From Trinickia dinghuensis (lineage in GTDB: Bacteria; Pseudomonadota; Gammaproteobacteria; Burkholderiales; Burkholderiaceae), in assembly GCF_003367175.1 (NCBI RefSeq), contig NZ_QRGA01000017.1:124001-188000 (forward strand): a stretch of 64,000 nucleotides of DNA, read 5' to 3'. Positions 44,237-52,398 of the stretch are shown piece by piece. The notes beneath the pieces are model-generated. The model worked only from the letters and a program-made list of their open reading frames with translations. It searched no databases and had not been told where the DNA came from. Position 1 is the first letter of the stretch. Every line of letters starts with the position of its first letter. A program made the position numbers and the translations under genes.

Positions 44237-45925
44237 ATGCAGCAAGATAACCGCATCCCCGATCCCCTCGTTACGGCGACGCCGTCGGCCTACGACTACC
44301 CGCTGCTCGTCAAGCAGCTGCTGGTCAACGCGCTGGCCGTCAGCGCAAAACAGCAAATCACGTATCGCGGAGAAACGCGGTATTCATACGCGGATTTGCG
44401 CCGGCGCATCGGGCAGTTGGCGAGCATGCTCTCGTCATCGGGCGTAAAAGCCGGCACGACCGTCGCGGTGATGGATTGGGACAGCCACCGGTATTTGGAA
44501 AGCTACTTCGCGGTCCCGATGATGGGCGCGACGTTGTTCACCGTCAACGTGCGCATTTCCCCGAAGCAGATCGCTTACACGTTGAACGATTCGGGCGCGC
44601 AAGTGCTGATCGCCAATGCGGAGTTTCTGCCACTGCTGGAGCAGATATGGGGGAGCCTGGCGCATCCCCCGTTGCTGATCGTTGCGCGTGACGATGATTG
44701 CTCGGTCGAGACTGCGTCGTCGCTGCCTGTCGCTTGCGATTACGAACTGCGCTTGTCCATGTCGTCTTCCGATTTTGTGTTCGGGGACTTCGACGAGCGC
44801 ACACGCGCCGTGTTGTTCTACACGACCGGCACGACGGGCGACCCGAAAGGCGTGACATACAGCCACCGGCAGGTGGTACTGCACGCTTTGGCCACGGCCG
44901 CTACGCTTGCTTCGCCGCGTGAGGGGCAGCGCCTTCACCGCGAAGACGTCTATATGCCGATCACGCCGATGTTTCACGTGCTTGCTTGGGGCATGCCGTA
45001 TATCGCGGTGATGCTCGGGCTGAAAATCGTGTTGCCGGGCCGCTACGAGCCTCATCTTCTGCTGCGACTGAAGCAGACCGAGCAAGTGACGTTTTCTCAC
45101 TGCGTACCGACGATTCTGCAAATGCTGCTGGACGGCGCCCGCGGCGACAGCTTCGATTTGTCCGGCTGGAAGATGATGATCGGCGGATCGGCGCTGTCGC
45201 CGGGATTGTGCCGGGCGGCGCTCGATCGCGGGATCGATGTCTTCGCGGGTTATGGCATGTCGGAGACGGGTCCTATCGTTGCCCTCTCGCAGTTTCCGCC
45301 CGGAGCCATGCATGCGGAGGCGGATAAGGACGCGGGGACGGACGAGAGCGTGCGCAGACGCTGCATGGCGGGACGACCCGTGCCGATGGTCGACCTGCGC
45401 GTCGTCGACGGTGACATGTGCGACGTGCCTCGCGACGGCCGTACGCAGGGCGAGGTTGTGCTTCGCGCTCCGTTTCTCACGCTCGGCTATCACGGGAAGC
45501 CCGAGGCCTCGGAGGCATTGTGGGCGGGCGGCTATCTGCATAGCCAGGACGTTGCCGTCATGCACCCCGACGGCTACGTGCAAATCGTCGATCGAATCAA
45601 GGACGTGATCAAAACGGGCGGCGAGTGGGTTTCGTCGATCGAGATCGAGGCGCTCATCAACGAAGTGCCGGGCGTGCAGGAGAGCGCCGTAATCGGCGTC
45701 AAGGATGAGCGATGGGGCGAGCGGCCGATGGCGCTCGTCGTTCGCCGGCCCGGTTCGGCGGTGAGTGTCGCCACGATTCGGCAGCGCCTTTTGGCGCTTG
45801 CCGAGGCCAGCCGTATCAGCCGCTACGCAGTCCCCGAGGCGACGCGCATCGTATTCCTCGACGAAATGCCGAAGACGAGCGTCGGCAAACTCGACAAGAA
45901 GCGATTGCGCGAATGGATCGATTGA
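44237..45925 (+). CDS. AMP-forming acyl-CoA synthetase
   Basis: A 562-residue ANL-superfamily ligase that activates a carboxylic acid with ATP and CoA. The P-loop-like motif is FYTTGTTGDPKGVTYSHR, followed by PMFHVLAWGMPYIAVML, the A5 motif GYGMSETGPIV, and the C-terminal hinge and lysine (DRIKDVIKTGGEWVSSIEIE; TSVGKLDKK). It belongs to the medium/long-chain fatty-acid CoA ligase style. The ATG at 44237 follows AGGAA. A second ligase of a different subtype lies at 62877, so the region may activate two different acids or stages. Confidence 0.88.
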   Translation: MQQDNRIPDPLVTATPSAYDYPLLVKQLLVNALAVSAKQQITYRGETRYSYADLRRRIGQLASMLSSSGVKAGTTVAVMDWDSHRYLESYFAVPMMGATLFTVNVRISPKQIAYTLNDSGAQVLIANAEFLPLLEQIWGSLAHPPLLIVARDDDCSVETASSLPVACDYELRLSMSSSDFVFGDFDERTRAVLFYTTGTTGDPKGVTYSHRQVVLHALATAATLASPREGQRLHREDVYMPITPMFHVLAWGMPYIAVMLGLKIVLPGRYEPHLLLRLKQTEQVTFSHCVPTILQMLLDGARGDSFDLSGWKMMIGGSALSPGLCRAALDRGIDVFAGYGMSETGPIVALSQFPPGAMHAEADKDAGTDESVRRRCMAGRPVPMVDLRVVDGDMCDVPRDGRTQGEVVLRAPFLTLGYHGKPEASEALWAGGYLHSQDVAVMHPDGYVQIVDRIKDVIKTGGEWVSSIEIEALINEVPGVQESAVIGVKDERWGERPMALVVRRPGSAVSVATIRQRLLALAEASRISRYAVPEATRIVFLDEMPKTSVGKLDKKRLREWID

Positions 45926-46000
45926 GATTCGCCTAAGCAAGCACAAGCATGCCGGCCGCCTCGAAGCTGCCGGAACACAAACCCAAAGGAGGAGACATCC

Positions 46001-47149
46001 ATGAAAAAGAAACTCGCCGCGATGGCGGTCGGCGCGGCGTTCGCCGGGTCCGCCTACGCGCAGTCGTCGGTCACGCTGTACGGTGTCGTCGATTCGGGCC
46101 TGTTGTATCAGAGCACGTCGGGGCCGGCGATGGTCGGCTTGAAATTTACCCCAGGGCACGTTTTTGCCGTCAAGGACGGCGGCATCTATGCGAGCGGATG
46201 GGGGATCAAAGGCAGCGAGGATATCGGCAACGGCTACAAGGTCAACTTCAAGCTGCAGGAGGCGTTCAACAGCAGCAACGGCGGCTTCCAGCTCAGCGAT
46301 ACGCCGGGCGTCGGCGCGGCATTCAGCCAGTACTCGATGGTAGGCGTGTCGGGCCCGTTCGGCAGCTTCGATGCGGGACGCCAAATCGTGCCGATGATCT
46401 GGGCGATGGCCGATACCGACGTGCGGCACGCACAGTACTTCGGCAGCATTTTGACGGCTTGGATCGGCATGAATCAGGCCGCGGGCTGGGTGCCCACGAG
46501 CACGAACGCGCCGATCGGGGCACTCTACGACAGCAATGCGCTCGTCTATCATTCGCCGAGCTTTCACGGGGCGACGCTCGAACTCGAGTACGCACCGGGC
46601 GGCGTCGCGGGACAGGCGCAAGGCGGCACGCGCGAGTCGGCCGTGCTCAGATACGTGTACGACGGCTTGCATCTGGCCGCTGTGTACTACAACGGCCACG
46701 ATACGAATCCGTTCCCGGCTACCTATCCGAGCAGCCCGGCCACGCCCGCAACCGGCAACGACAACAATCGCTTCTATTATCTCGGCGCACTCTACACGCT
46801 GAAAGGTTTCTCGGTGTCGGCGTCCTATTCGCTCGGGAAAAATCCATCGAGCCCGGGCAAGGCGAACCTCGATCTCTGGTCGGCCGGGCTGGGCTACCGG
46901 TTCTCGCCCGCCCTCGAAGTCACGTCGGGGCTCTATTATCTGCGCAGCAAAGCTCAGGCGCTTCCCGGACATTCGACCGAGGTCTCGCTCGCGCTCGACT
47001 ACAGCCTGTCGAAGCAGACCACACTCTATGCGGAGGTCGGACACGTCGCCAACAGCGGGATCATGAATCAAATGATCGTCTACGGCTCGTTCGTCGCGCC
47101 TAACGCGAACACGACCGCGGCAATGGTGGGGATGCGGCACGCGTTTTGA
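46001..47149 (+). CDS. Gram-negative trimeric porin
   Basis: A 382-residue outer-membrane porin. A signal peptide (MKKKLAAMAVGAAFAGSAYA) is followed by QSSVTLYGVVDSGLLYQ, the Burkholderiaceae porin start. The loop region FDAGRQIVPMIWAMADTDVR and the terminal AMVGMRHAF with C-terminal Phe are as expected. AAAGGAGGA lies 7 bp before the ATG. It comes 75 bp after the acyl-CoA ligase on the same strand, which suggests that it admits the substrate of this catabolic region. It is distinct from the porin at 24347. Confidence 0.9.
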   Translation: MKKKLAAMAVGAAFAGSAYAQSSVTLYGVVDSGLLYQSTSGPAMVGLKFTPGHVFAVKDGGIYASGWGIKGSEDIGNGYKVNFKLQEAFNSSNGGFQLSDTPGVGAAFSQYSMVGVSGPFGSFDAGRQIVPMIWAMADTDVRHAQYFGSILTAWIGMNQAAGWVPTSTNAPIGALYDSNALVYHSPSFHGATLELEYAPGGVAGQAQGGTRESAVLRYVYDGLHLAAVYYNGHDTNPFPATYPSSPATPATGNDNNRFYYLGALYTLKGFSVSASYSLGKNPSSPGKANLDLWSAGLGYRFSPALEVTSGLYYLRSKAQALPGHSTEVSLALDYSLSKQTTLYAEVGHVANSGIMNQMIVYGSFVAPNANTTAAMVGMRHAF

Positions 47150-47244
47150 GGCTGGTGGATCTTGCTCGAAGGAACGTCATCTCGGCGGGGTGCGGGAAAA
47201 GGAGCCGGGCGGCGTTGAAAATCGCCACCGACCGGCCTCCCCAT

Positions 47245-48264
47245 TCACGCCCCCGGCTTGAGCACCACTCTGAATCGCGCTTTTCCGCTCATCATTCGGT
47301 CATAAGCCTCGGCCGCTTGCGATAGCGGATATTCCTCGATCATCGGCTTCACACCCGACAACGCGCTGAACGCGAGCGTGTCCTGCGAATCGGCCGAGGT
47401 GCCGGACGGCCAGCCCTGAACCGATTGGCGGCCCAAGACGAATTGCGTGATCGGCACTTCCACGGGTTCTTGGGAGACGCCGATCATGATCAGCTTGCCG
47501 TTCGAGCCGAGGCCGCCGAGTGCGGCCGTCATCGCTTTGCCGCTGGTTGCCGTCGCGAGAATCACACGTGCCCCGCCGAGTGCCTGCAGCGCTTCCGCGA
47601 CGTTCTGCGATGCACTGTCGATGTAATGATGTGCGCCGAGTTGCTTCGCAAGCGGTCCCTTGTCCGGACCGCGCGCGATGGCCACCGTGACGAATCCCAT
47701 TTTGTTCGCATACTGCACGCCAAGATGGCCGAGGCCGCCGATGCCGAGAATCGCCACCACGTTGCCCGCGCGCGCGCCGCTGTTGCGCAATGCATTGAAC
47801 GTCGTAATGCCCGCGCAGAGAAGCGGTGCGGCGTCGACGTCGGATAGATCGTCGGGCATACGTGCCAATGCTTCACGCGGCGCGACCATGTAGTCGGCGT
47901 ATCCGCCGTCGTAGCTGATACCTGGGATGAGCGCGCTTTTACAAGCGACGAAATCGCCGCGCCGGCAATTTTCGCAGTGGCCGCAATGCCCGCCATGCCA
48001 GCCCACACCGACGCGTTGTCCGACTTTCCACTCGTCGACGCGTGCGCCGAGCTTATCGATAACGCCGGCGATCTCGTGTCCCGGTACGCGCGGAAACTGC
48101 AGACCCGGCCAATGCCCTTCCTTCGTCAGCGAATCGCTATGGCAGATGCCGCAGGCCCGTACTTTGATCAGGACATGACCTTCCGGCGGCTCCGGTACGT
48201 CGCGTTCGACGATTTCGAATGGGCCGCCCGCATTTTTCACCTGCACTGCTTTCATCTTACGCAT
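47245..48264 (-). CDS. Zinc-dependent alcohol dehydrogenase (AdhP/CAD style)
   Basis: A 339-residue medium-chain zinc dehydrogenase. Catalytic zinc ligands are in CGICHSDSL and VPGHEIAG, structural zinc is held by the four cysteines of HCGHCENCRRGDFVAC, and the NAD loop is AILGIGGLGHLGVQYA. It oxidises a primary alcohol to an aldehyde, or the reverse, in the cytoplasm. The ATG at 48264 has AAGGAG 7 bp upstream. It is divergent from the flavoprotein unit starting at 48639, and the first copy of the repeated promoter element lies between them. Confidence 0.88.
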   Translation of the reverse strand: MRKMKAVQVKNAGGPFEIVERDVPEPPEGHVLIKVRACGICHSDSLTKEGHWPGLQFPRVPGHEIAGVIDKLGARVDEWKVGQRVGVGWHGGHCGHCENCRRGDFVACKSALIPGISYDGGYADYMVAPREALARMPDDLSDVDAAPLLCAGITTFNALRNSGARAGNVVAILGIGGLGHLGVQYANKMGFVTVAIARGPDKGPLAKQLGAHHYIDSASQNVAEALQALGGARVILATATSGKAMTAALGGLGSNGKLIMIGVSQEPVEVPITQFVLGRQSVQGWPSGTSADSQDTLAFSALSGVKPMIEEYPLSQAAEAYDRMMSGKARFRVVLKPGA

Positions 48265-48487
48265 CGCTTGCTCCTTGAAGAACGACGAACTCGCTTCGTT
48301 AGCGAGCGCTCCGGCCTCGCCGGGGGATGACGCAAAGCGCGCTCTCCGATGACTATAGGTTGCACGCGTGGACTTTGCCTGCCGTAAGCGGCAATGGGCC
48401 TGTCACGCTCGACAAGCGCAATTTGCGTGACACACGACCGCCGCGTCTCGAACGGGCGTTTGAAGGCGCCGTCGCCATGACGAGCCA

Positions 48488-48513
48488 AGACAGGGGAAAC
48501 CCTGTCTTTTTTT
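48488..48513 (+). terminator. Strong intrinsic-terminator hairpin (element copy A)
   Basis: An 8-bp perfect stem AGACAGGG / CCCTGTCT with a GAAA tetraloop, followed by seven T residues (48507-48513). On the plus strand it has the full form of a Rho-independent terminator, yet no plus-strand gene ends before it: the upstream neighbour is divergent. It lies 45 bp before the conserved promoter-like motif at 48535, a geometry repeated at 52293 and 61501. Confidence 0.75.
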
Positions 48514-48534
48514 CTCGATGCGTTGTTGGGTATC

Positions 48535-48566
48535 ATGACCTAAGTTTGGTAATGTGTACTAATTAA
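48535..48566 (+). promoter_or_regulatory. Repeated promoter/operator element, copy A
   Basis: The motif reads ATGACCTAAGTTTGG-TAATGTGTACTAATTAA. It aligns base for base with copies at 52337 and 61545; the shared pattern is TGACYTAA, then GG-A-TGTGT-CTA. Read as sigma-70, TGACC is a -35-like box and TACTAA the -10-like box, 16 bp apart. The flavoprotein gene begins about 70 bp downstream. The first gene of each of the three units has such a copy. Confidence 0.65.
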
Positions 48567-48638
48567 GAAAACGACACCGACCGAGGCCAGCGACGCCGGC
48601 CATCGATTCATTGCTTTCAGAAGAGTGACGAACACACC

Positions 48639-50126
48639 ATGGCAAAGAAGTCTTCCCACAACATGGCCGACGTGCAGCGCAGGCAATGGCTCAAGTACGC
48701 CGGCGCATCCGCGGCAGCGGGCGCCCTGGCGTTGGGCGCGGGACCGGCAAGGGCTGCCGCGGCCACGGTCAAGGCGGCCGGCAATTCGAGCGATGTGCTC
48801 GACGTGGTCATCATCGGTGCGGGGCTGGCCGGTTTGACGGCCGCGCGCGATTTGCGCCTAGGCGGCTGCGAATCGTTTCTGGTCCTTGAAGCGCGCAATC
48901 GCGTGGGAGGACGAACGCTCAATTACGAAGTGGGCGGCGGCTACATTTCCGAAGTCGGCGGACAGTGGATCGGCCCCGGCCAGACAGCCGTGGCGGATTT
49001 GGCTCGACAGTTGGAAGTGGGCACATTCCCTAGCTACTACGAGGGGAAGACGGTCATTCTCGGCGGCCAGGGCCGCGTGGAAACGGATCTGCACGGCACC
49101 TTCGGCACCGACGAGGCGATCGGCGCGAAGCTGAGCGCGATGTCCCGCGACGTGCCCTCCGGCGCGCCCTGGACATCGCCGAAAGCGAGTGAGCTCGACA
49201 AGCTTTCGATGGGCGATTGGCTCGGCAAACAGAAGATCGGTCCCGAAGATCGCATCGGATGGAACGGCTCGAGCCTGCTTTCCGGCGGCGCCATGCCAGC
49301 CAAGATGGGGTTGTTGCATTTTCTGTCGATGATCAATTCGGCCGACTGCGACTTCTCTCAGCTCGACTCGATCAAGCACAGCGCGCAGGAAACCCGCTTC
49401 ATCGGGGGCTCCCAAATTCTCAGCACCAAGATGGCGCGGGATTTAGGCGACAAAGTACGTATGTCGTGTCCCGTTCGCAAGATTTCAGGCTGGGGCGGCG
49501 AGGTGGTCACGCTACATACGGATCTCGGCGATGTGCGCGCCCGGAAAGTCATCATGTGTATCCACCCGGCCTTGTGCAACCAAGTGCAATTCGATCCGCC
49601 GCTGCCGGAAACGCGTGCGGCGCTGCAACGCGCTTGGCCCGGCCACTCGCCGGCGCGCAAAACGGCGATGGTCTATCGCCGTCCGTTCTGGCGCGACAAG
49701 GGGCTCAACGGTCATATCTTTCAAATCGGCGGACCCATCATTTGGGCTTACGACAACTCGCCTCCCGATGGAGCGATCGGGATCATCAACGCGTTCGTCA
49801 TGAATGCCGAACTGCCGTCCGATTACGAGGCCGCGAAGCAGATTCAGGCGCAGCTTTACGCGCAGGCGTGGGGCGAGGAGGCGTTGCATCCGGTGTCGTA
49901 TCACGATCGCGATTGGGGACGTGACGATCCTTGGACGATCACTTGCGTCTCGGCAATTCCACCAGGCTTCTGGACCGCTCACGGCGAGGCATTGCGCGCA
50001 CCGTGCGGCAATTTGATCTGGTCGGGCACCGAGACCGCGGACATCTGGGCCGGCTACATGGACGGCGCCGTGCGCTCCGGCCATCAAGGCGCGCTTCAGG
50101 CGCTCAACGCGCTTCGCAGCGTTTAG
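48639..50126 (+). CDS. Tat-exported amine-oxidase-fold flavoprotein (first paralogue)
   Basis: A 495-residue FAD protein of the monoamine oxidase superfamily. Residues 1-41 are a Tat signal (RR at 14-15 in QRRQWLKY, then an Ala-rich stretch ending ARAA), so it should be folded with FAD and sent to the periplasm. FAD motifs are VVIIGAGLAGLTAARDL (57-72), LEARNRVGGRT, GGQWIGPGQ and the C-terminal SGTETADIWAGYMDGAVRSG. By eye alignment with MAO-B, the conserved lysine (K341) is kept, the covalent-FAD cysteine is absent, and the aromatic-cage tyrosines are Cys436 and Tyr473. The cytochrome c gene follows by 14 bp, recalling NicA2-CycN. Substrate unknown. Confidence 0.87.
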   Translation: MAKKSSHNMADVQRRQWLKYAGASAAAGALALGAGPARAAAATVKAAGNSSDVLDVVIIGAGLAGLTAARDLRLGGCESFLVLEARNRVGGRTLNYEVGGGYISEVGGQWIGPGQTAVADLARQLEVGTFPSYYEGKTVILGGQGRVETDLHGTFGTDEAIGAKLSAMSRDVPSGAPWTSPKASELDKLSMGDWLGKQKIGPEDRIGWNGSSLLSGGAMPAKMGLLHFLSMINSADCDFSQLDSIKHSAQETRFIGGSQILSTKMARDLGDKVRMSCPVRKISGWGGEVVTLHTDLGDVRARKVIMCIHPALCNQVQFDPPLPETRAALQRAWPGHSPARKTAMVYRRPFWRDKGLNGHIFQIGGPIIWAYDNSPPDGAIGIINAFVMNAELPSDYEAAKQIQAQLYAQAWGEEALHPVSYHDRDWGRDDPWTITCVSAIPPGFWTAHGEALRAPCGNLIWSGTETADIWAGYMDGAVRSGHQGALQALNALRSV

Positions 50127-50140
50127 GAAGGAGAGCGAAG

Positions 50141-50797
50141 ATGAAAAAGTTCATGTTGCTCGCGGTTCCCATCATCGTGGTCTTGCTGCTCGTTCTGTTC
50201 GGCCCGAGCCTTCTAGGTGTTTATCGTCTTCAGCAGTACGTGACGGCTTCGGCCGAGTCCTATAAAGCCGACGGCGGCGACTGGCCGCATCTGACCGATG
50301 TCTGCATGGGGTGCCATGGCGTTAAAGGGCATTCGCTCCATCAAGGCTACCCGAGCCTCGCGGGACAGCCGGCGCTCTACGTTGCGGCCGAGCTTCGCGA
50401 CTTCGCGCGCGGACAGCGCAAAAGCCCGCAGATGAACCCTTTGGCGATGACGATGACCGACGCGCAAATCAAGCTGCTGTCCGATTACTACTCGCGGCAG
50501 AGCGTCGGCGCGAACCGCTACTTCCAGGCCGATCCGCAGTTGCGCGCGAAGGGCGAGGAATTGGTCAAGAGCGGGACCTGTACCGCATGCCACGGTGCTC
50601 GCCTAATGGGCCAAGCGCAATTCCCGAGACTGGCTGCTCAAGGCGACGACTACCTGCGTGAGCAACTCGACGCATTTGCATCAGGCACCCGCACCGAGTC
50701 CACCGGCACGATGCAGCGCCTCGCCGCGGCGATGTCGCCGGAGGACCGAAAGGCGGTCGCCGCCTATCTCGCCAGCCTCAAACCCGACACGAAGTAA
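50141..50797 (+). CDS. Membrane-anchored dihaem cytochrome c
   Basis: A 218-residue c-type cytochrome. An N-terminal hydrophobic segment (FMLLAVPIIVVLLLVLFGPS, no clear cleavage site) would anchor it with the rest in the periplasm. Two haem sites are present: C55-M-G-C58-H59 and C147-T-A-C150-H151, so it has two cytochrome c class I domains of the c4 type (GYPSLAGQPALYVAAELRDF and FPRLAAQGDDYLREQLDAF). A strong GGAAGGAG precedes the ATG. It most probably takes electrons from the flavoprotein encoded just upstream and passes them to the respiratory chain. Confidence 0.9.
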   Translation: MKKFMLLAVPIIVVLLLVLFGPSLLGVYRLQQYVTASAESYKADGGDWPHLTDVCMGCHGVKGHSLHQGYPSLAGQPALYVAAELRDFARGQRKSPQMNPLAMTMTDAQIKLLSDYYSRQSVGANRYFQADPQLRAKGEELVKSGTCTACHGARLMGQAQFPRLAAQGDDYLREQLDAFASGTRTESTGTMQRLAAAMSPEDRKAVAAYLASLKPDTK

Positions 50798-50831
50798 AGA
50801 ATCGACACCAATCCGCATCAGGAGATTAGTC

Positions 50832-51470
50832 ATGGATCTTAGAAGTTGCAGCATTTGTTTTGCCTGCGCGTTGCTTATCGCAACGTCGGGCGTGTTTGGA
50901 TGGAAGCTCGTCAAGAAAGGCAACTATTTGCTGGGCCTCGAATGGTGGGCCGTCACGTTTTCCGCGTCGAACTTTCTGATCTACTTGCTGACGAGTTCGT
51001 CGATCAACTACGAAGTCGCGCATTTCATGGATGCGTTTTCACGGGGCTTCGGCGTCCCGATCATCGCGGTCGGCGGGTTGATGGTCGTGACGCATGGCTA
51101 CAGACCGACAGTCGCCCACGATATCGTGCTCTTCGGTATGGCTATCCTCGGTACCTTCGTGTTGGTGTCGGCCGATTTCGTGACCGAAATCCTGCCTTAC
51201 TTCTACGTGGTGATGTGGACATTGCTGTCGCTCTACCTGCTGCTCTTCATCAAGCGATTGGTAAAGCAAGGGGAGGCCTTTCACGCGATGACGGTAACCC
51301 TGGCGTTGATCGCATCGCTCGGCATCGCGGGTATCTACGATTTCTACAAGATTCCCGGCGGCGACCACAACATCATCTTCAACTTCTTCGTCCTCGCGCT
51401 CACCACGTGGTCCTACATGATCGCCTCGCTTTCCTATGCGTACTTCGCGTTGGAGCGGGGGCGCGCGTAG
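50832..51470 (+). CDS. Seven-helix membrane protein, unknown function
   Basis: A 212-residue integral membrane protein with seven predicted hydrophobic segments from ~5 to ~205 and very short loops. A cysteine cluster CSICFAC lies at residues 6-12 in the first helix. Conserved-looking polar spots inside the membrane are GLEWWAVTFSASNF, HFMDAFSRGFGVP and IYDFYKIPGGDHNI. AGGAG precedes the ATG. It is the third gene of the first unit, 34 bp after the cytochrome. I cannot place it in a known family. A quinone-linked electron carrier or a transporter subunit is possible. Confidence 0.72.
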   Translation: MDLRSCSICFACALLIATSGVFGWKLVKKGNYLLGLEWWAVTFSASNFLIYLLTSSSINYEVAHFMDAFSRGFGVPIIAVGGLMVVTHGYRPTVAHDIVLFGMAILGTFVLVSADFVTEILPYFYVVMWTLLSLYLLLFIKRLVKQGEAFHAMTVTLALIASLGIAGIYDFYKIPGGDHNIIFNFFVLALTTWSYMIASLSYAYFALERGRA

Positions 51471-51490
51471 TTCGCCCCGAACCGGAGAGA

Positions 51491-52225
51491 ATGATGAATC
51501 AGACATCAAGCAAGATCGCCCGCCTCACGGCATGGAGCGCGATCGTCGGCGGTCTGCTCGCCTACGCGAACGTGGGCTTGTCGGTGGCGGTGACCGGATC
51601 GGATGCCGGCATGATTCTTCACGGCGCATCGATGCTGTCCCTGCCGTCCGACACCCGCGATTTGTTCAATTGGTGCATGGTCGCCGACATATTCGGCTTC
51701 TATCTCCCGTTCGCGGTGGTCGGCGGGTACTTCCTGCACGTGTTCCGTGACGAGTTGGGTGCACTCGGCAACATGGTGGCGTTCGCCATTGGCCTATACA
51801 TCATGGTGGGAATTGCCGGAGCGGCGATGCAGCTCGGCATTCTCGATCCGCTTGCACGGACCTATGCGGGCGGCGACGATGCGACGAAGGCGGCTGCGGC
51901 GGCGGCGTGGTCGACTGTCGCCAACGCGACCCAGAACGGATTATGGTGGTGCGAAGGACCACTCGTGCTGTTCTGGACGCCGATTGCAGCCAACGTCCTC
52001 GAGCGAGCAGGGTGGCGTGGATCATTCCTATTGAAGTTCGTCGGCTGGGGATTCGGAGCCTTTTTCCTGTTCGGTTTTTTCCCGGGACGCGACGTCCTTT
52101 CGAATGCGAGCGAGTTGATTGTCGTGCTGGTGCTGCCGCTGTGGATGCTGCTGTTCGGCTGGCAGTTGCTGCGGCGGATGCGGACTTCCGTCGAACCGAA
52201 TGCAGGGGTCGCCGCCTCGTCCTGA
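51491..52225 (+). CDS. Six-helix membrane protein, unknown function
   Basis: A 244-residue integral membrane protein with about six hydrophobic segments (ARLTAWSAIVGGLLAYANVG; VADIFGFYLPFAVVGGYFLH; GNMVAFAIGLYIMVGIAGAA; GLWWCEGPLVLFWTPIAANV; LLKFVGWGFGAFFLFGFF; LIVVLVLPLWMLLFGWQLL). A large loop near 125-150 is Ala/Asp-rich. GGAGAGA stands just before the ATG at 51491. An ATG three bases later is equally possible. The family is not recognised. It closes the first unit, 20 bp after the preceding membrane-protein gene, and both likely work with the flavoprotein-cytochrome pair. Confidence 0.72.
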   Translation: MMNQTSSKIARLTAWSAIVGGLLAYANVGLSVAVTGSDAGMILHGASMLSLPSDTRDLFNWCMVADIFGFYLPFAVVGGYFLHVFRDELGALGNMVAFAIGLYIMVGIAGAAMQLGILDPLARTYAGGDDATKAAAAAAWSTVANATQNGLWWCEGPLVLFWTPIAANVLERAGWRGSFLLKFVGWGFGAFFLFGFFPGRDVLSNASELIVVLVLPLWMLLFGWQLLRRMRTSVEPNAGVAASS

Positions 52226-52336
52226 GGTTATCTCGCCCCGATTCGTCCGCCCATCGGTATTACCCAAACCCCGCGATACCGCCACATATGGAACAAGGGA
52301 ATACCCCGGCTTCTTCTTTTTCTTTTGTTTGTCATC

Positions 52337-52368
52337 ATGACCTAACTTTGGCAGTGTGTTCTAGTACT
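52337..52368 (+). promoter_or_regulatory. Repeated promoter/operator element, copy B
   Basis: ATGACCTAACTTTGG-CAGTGTGTTCTAGTACT, matching copy A at most positions. It lies 31 bp upstream of the DUF1329 gene's ATG. A weaker hairpin-like sequence (ACAAGGGAATACCCC, 52293-52307) followed by a T-rich run starts 44 bp before it, the same distance as in the other two copies. Confidence 0.65.
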
Positions 52369-52398
52369 GCGCCGCCGTTGATCGGAAGGAGAACCTTG

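Noticed and set aside
44435-47140. A 901-codon antisense frame across the acyl-CoA ligase and porin genes
   Set aside because: Its translation is rich in Arg, His, Ala and Val with no domain signature, and it lies opposite two strongly supported genes. It is a product of GC-rich third positions.
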